This document shows, piece by piece, positions 5,381 to 7,388 of a stretch of 7,388 nt of DNA; positions within the stretch are counted from its first letter, which is position 1, and each line of letters starts with the position of its first letter. A program made the translations under genes and the position numbers. The notes beneath the pieces are model-generated. The model worked only from the letters and a program-made list of their open reading frames with translations, searched no databases and was not told the DNA's origin. The stretch lies in NCBI GenBank assembly GCA_031278675.1, contig JAITJY010000181.1:1-7388 (forward strand), read 5' to 3'. The DNA is from Bifidobacteriaceae bacterium. Lineage in GTDB: Bacteria; Actinomycetota; Actinomycetes; Actinomycetales; WQXJ01.

Positions 5381-6291
5381 CCAACAAACCGCCGACGCCA
5401 CCACTCCACCCGCAACTCGACCCCGCCGACCCCAGGACAAAGCTCCAGGCCGGGGTGCGCAACGCTCTGCTCGCGCTACCGGGCGAGTTCACTTTCGACA
5501 ACCCTATCTCCGGAGTTGACGCAACTGACCTCTTCGGACTCAATTCGCTCCTTGGTACTGCAATTGAGACCGAGGTGGTGCGCACCCTCAACCATCTCCG
5601 CAAACTGTGGGACAGCGAGGGTGAGTGGGTTGGGTACAGCTTCGAACGCTCGAGCCAGGCGTTTCCGGACGTGCGATTGGTTCGTCGCGACACGGATGGG
5701 GTGGCCATCGCACTGGGAATTGAACTCAAGGGTTGGTGGCTATTCGCGAAAGAGGGTGTCCCAAGCCTCCGTTACCAGGTCTCTCCGGCCGCATGCGCGT
5801 CACACGATCTTGTCTGCGTGGTCCCGTGGCATCTGTCCAACGCGGTCTCAGGCGTCGCCTCCGTGATTGAGCCGTGGATTGAGTCGGCGCGTTACGCTGC
5901 GGAATGGCGGGACTACTGGTGGCAGCATCTGCGGGAGACGGATGACGACCGCCGGATCGATTACCCCGCTGCGGCCGCGCCATACCCGACGAAGGCTTAC
6001 CTTGTATCAGCGGTTCCCGCGTACGACAGGGGTGGCAACTTCGGGCGGCTACCCCGGGCACGCCCGCTGATGGACAGTTTCATTCAGCGATCCAGGTCCT
6101 ACCTGGTGCTCGGCATACCGGTCTCAGAGTGGGTCTGGTTTCTGAGTCGGCCCACGGACACATCGGCTCCACTCGATATAGCGCGCTCGCTTCAGGCCAA
6201 ACTGGTCCAACGGACGCGCTCCACCGCGCCAAGCGTGGCTGAGCAGATCCTCGCGAACCTCCTGGAACTCCGCGACCTGCTTGAGCCTTGA
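5377..6291 (+). CDS. Type II restriction endonuclease, PD-(D/E)XK fold
   Basis: The predicted 304-residue nuclease is the partner of the preceding methyltransferase. The ATG at 5377 overlaps the methyltransferase TGA in an ATGA junction, so translation is probably coupled and the protective enzyme is made first. The active-site signature is readable: Glu64/Glu66 in TAIETEVVRTLN, Asp98 in AFPDVRLV and Glu116-Leu-Lys118 in GIELKGWW, which together match E...PD...ExK. These residues coordinate Mg2+ in this fold. After the core, HDLVCVVPW (143-151) resembles the following beta-strand. The Trp/Tyr-rich middle (177-188) and the C-terminal half show no motif I recognise. I cannot place it in a named restriction-enzyme family; operon context and catalytic motif carry the call. 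A frame extends upstream to 5215 but only overlaps the methyltransferase gene. No controller (C) protein gene is present. Confidence 0.83.
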   Translation: MTNKPPTPPLHPQLDPADPRTKLQAGVRNALLALPGEFTFDNPISGVDATDLFGLNSLLGTAIETEVVRTLNHLRKLWDSEGEWVGYSFERSSQAFPDVRLVRRDTDGVAIALGIELKGWWLFAKEGVPSLRYQVSPAACASHDLVCVVPWHLSNAVSGVASVIEPWIESARYAAEWRDYWWQHLRETDDDRRIDYPAAAAPYPTKAYLVSAVPAYDRGGNFGRLPRARPLMDSFIQRSRSYLVLGIPVSEWVWFLSRPTDTSAPLDIARSLQAKLVQRTRSTAPSVAEQILANLLELRDLLEP

Positions 6292-6313
6292 CGGCGCGGA
6301 TTGGGGCAAGAGG

Positions 6314-6354
6314 GCGGGCGCCCCACAGCGTCTACCCACACTCGGGGCGCCCGC
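6314..6354 (+). terminator. Perfect 11-bp hairpin downstream of the endonuclease
   Basis: GCGGGCGCCCC (6314-6324) and GGGGCGCCCGC (6344-6354) are exact reverse complements separated by 19 bases. The structure begins 22 bases after the endonuclease stop. All but G-C pairs are absent from the stem, so it should be very stable. No T-run follows. It is the likeliest end of the restriction-modification transcript, though an inverted repeat left by a mobile element is possible. Confidence 0.55.
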
Positions 6355-6454
6355 TACCGCTGGGGGGGAGCCACCCGCACCCTGCGGCACAGCCTTGCGG
6401 CTGCCTCTACAGCATCCACCGGTCTCATATGGACTGGCAGACGCCGGCTCAAGG

Positions 6455-6513
6455 GAGCAGCACCGGTTTCCCGGCAAAGCCTCGGCCAGCAATGATTGCC
6501 GGCCGGTCTGCTC
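6455..6513. repeat. Composite 18-bp stem-loop (imperfect inverted repeat)
   Basis: Three consecutive complementary blocks nest around one centre: GAGCAG (6455-6460) with CTGCTC (6508-6513), ACCGG (6462-6466) with CCGGT (6503-6507), and CCGGCAA (6471-6477) with TTGCCGG (6496-6502). The 3' arm is continuous, while the 5' arm has a one-base bulge (C6461) and a four-base bulge (TTTC). The loop is 18 bases. It could act as a bidirectional terminator, a structured RNA or a remnant of a palindromic element; the sequence does not decide. Confidence 0.6.
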
Positions 6514-6554
6514 AATCGCTTTCCCCATCACCAACACGTTGTCAGCCCAAAGTA

Positions 6555-6580
6555 TTCCCGCTCTCGGGAAAATTTTCTAG
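6555..6580 (+). terminator. Short hairpin with T-rich tail at the end of the AztD-like gene
   Basis: TTCCCG (6555-6560) pairs with CGGGAA (6565-6570) around a CTCT loop, followed by AATTTTCTAGTCTTCTT on the + strand. This resembles an intrinsic terminator for transcripts reading rightward from the restriction-modification operon. Read leftward, the hairpin begins 6 bases after the stop of the AztD-like gene, so it may end that transcript as well. Confidence 0.5.
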
Positions 6581-7388
6581 TCTTCTTGGCCTTCTTCTTC
6601 TTCGTGGCCCTCATCTTCTTCATGATCGTGGTCATGTTCAGCCTCGGAATCGCCGCTCACGCCTTGGATCTCACCAGGTACCACGTCCAGGTCAACCGAC
6701 TTCCAGAGTTCGCCAGTGGCAGGGTCCACGACGTGGATCTTCTTCGCAGCGGGTTCCGTGATGTAGACCATCCCGTCCAGGACCAGAAGTTTCGGGGCGG
6801 GTTCCTGCCAGGTCTGCGGAGTTTCATAGGGCGCAATCACCGGGTAGGCCGCCGTCACCGTGGCCGCCTCGACATCAATCATGTACAGCACACCGTCCAG
6901 ACCTAAGACCATTGCGCCGCCGTCCTCGGTTCGTGCAGCATCGTTGAACCCGTAATACGCCGTCGGCAACTCTACTGTGCTGATTGTGCCGGCGGCAGTG
7001 TTGACCAAGGCAACGAGCCGGTTCTCGCTGGCTCCTTCAACCTCGTAGTCACCCAACGCGACGGCTGATTCCTCGACCGCATAGAGCGTCGATATCCGCC
7101 CGCGTGGCTCCGGTGCCGTCAATTTGGTGAACGCGCCGTCCTTGAACACCAAGGCGCCGTCCGCGCAGCCGAAGACCACAGCTTCTGCCGCTGCTACACC
7201 CTCGCCGTGCAGGTCGGGACAGTCGCTGGAAGTGGCGATGACGGCATCGTCCGCGTCCAACGCCTGTGCCCCCGTGCGCGCCTCGCTGGTCCCTTCCGAA
7301 ACCACCAGCGTCCCGTCCGGCAGCGGCACCGCGACGCCGTGGTGGGGCGCCGTCGTGGTGTAGTGGCGTTCTTCCCGGTCGGCGTGTT
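6577..7388 (-). CDS. aztD: AztD-like periplasmic zinc metallochaperone, beta-propeller (N-terminus beyond window)
   Basis: The frame is open from the right edge to the TAG at 6577-6579, giving about 270 residues; the signal peptide and first propeller blades are off the window. The GTG at 7327-7329 is internal, because conserved-looking sequence (HYTTTAPHHGVAVPLPDG) runs through it. Repeated blade-like units end in strand-turn-strand patterns such as GTLVVSEG, GALVFKDG, GVLYMIDVE, GMVYITEPAAKKIHVVDPATGELW. The HH pair in APHHGVAVPLPDG and the CPDLHGEG segment look like AztD zinc-site regions; two cysteines (in SSDCPDL and FGCADG) could form a disulfide. AztD passes Zn2+ to the solute-binding protein AztC of the AztABC importer, and its operon would lie to the right. 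The last ~23 residues are His/Asp/Glu-rich, a likely metal-binding tail. The family name rests on recalled similarity, so a generic WD40/YVTN-like propeller remains the alternative. Confidence 0.72.
   Translation of the reverse strand, partial: HADREERHYTTTAPHHGVAVPLPDGTLVVSEGTSEARTGAQALDADDAVIATSSDCPDLHGEGVAAAEAVVFGCADGALVFKDGAFTKLTAPEPRGRISTLYAVEESAVALGDYEVEGASENRLVALVNTAAGTISTVELPTAYYGFNDAARTEDGGAMVLGLDGVLYMIDVEAATVTAAYPVIAPYETPQTWQEPAPKLLVLDGMVYITEPAAKKIHVVDPATGELWKSVDLDVVPGEIQGVSGDSEAEHDHDHEEDEGHEEEEGQED

Larger units (their letters stand above)
6292..6576. other. Convergent intergenic gap with several stem-loops
   Basis: The gap between the endonuclease (+) and the AztD-like gene (-) has no supported gene; short open frames on both strands give Arg/Pro/Ser-rich translations without family character. 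It contains a perfect 11-bp inverted repeat (6314-6354), a small CAGCC-TTGC-GGCTG hairpin (6390-6403), a large composite stem-loop (6455-6513) and a short hairpin followed by T-rich sequence (6555-6580). Confidence 0.6.

Noticed and set aside
4090..6576. The restriction-modification segment as a complete mobile element
   Set aside because: No transposase, integrase, att site or flanking direct repeat is visible; only border-like repeats and hairpins are seen, which is not enough to call an element.

Overview
The window looks like a GC-rich Actinomycetota chromosome. The evidence is the high GC content and strong GC third-position bias, a beta-propeller zinc-chaperone gene of the AztD type, and a membrane-anchored LuxR regulator divergent from a Tat-exported flavoprotein. 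That last pairing is especially common in anaerobic Actinomycetota such as Eggerthellaceae. The class cannot be fixed from sequence alone, and the segments may have different histories.

From left to right: a 5'-truncated PIN-domain protein (VapC-like, + strand, ends 418); a gene-free convergent gap (419-643) with a 10-bp inverted repeat and a 13-bp tandem repeat; a 564-residue Tat-lipoprotein FAD oxidoreductase of the fumarate reductase/3-ketosteroid dehydrogenase fold (- strand, 644-2338); a 179-base divergent control region containing an almost palindromic 22-bp dyad; a 12-TM-type LuxR-family regulator (+, to 4089); a gene-free stretch (4090-4324) holding a degenerate ~28-bp repeat series; a two-gene Type II restriction-modification operon (+, methyltransferase then endonuclease, joined by an ATGA overlap, 4325-6291); a gene-free convergent gap (6292-6576) with three stem-loops; and the 3' part of an AztD-like periplasmic zinc chaperone (-, 6577 to beyond the right edge).

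The window holds three functional units. In the first, the regulator probably senses a small molecule through its membrane domain and controls the divergent exported reductase/dehydrogenase; the dyad between them is the best operator candidate. In the second, the restriction-modification pair is a compact defence module flanked by repeats and hairpins, which fits an inserted cassette, although no integrase, IS or direct target duplication is visible. The third unit, the PIN protein and the AztD-like protein, consists of fragments whose partners (a VapB-like antitoxin; the rest of a zinc ABC operon) would lie outside the window. No rRNA, tRNA, CRISPR array or IS element was recognised.
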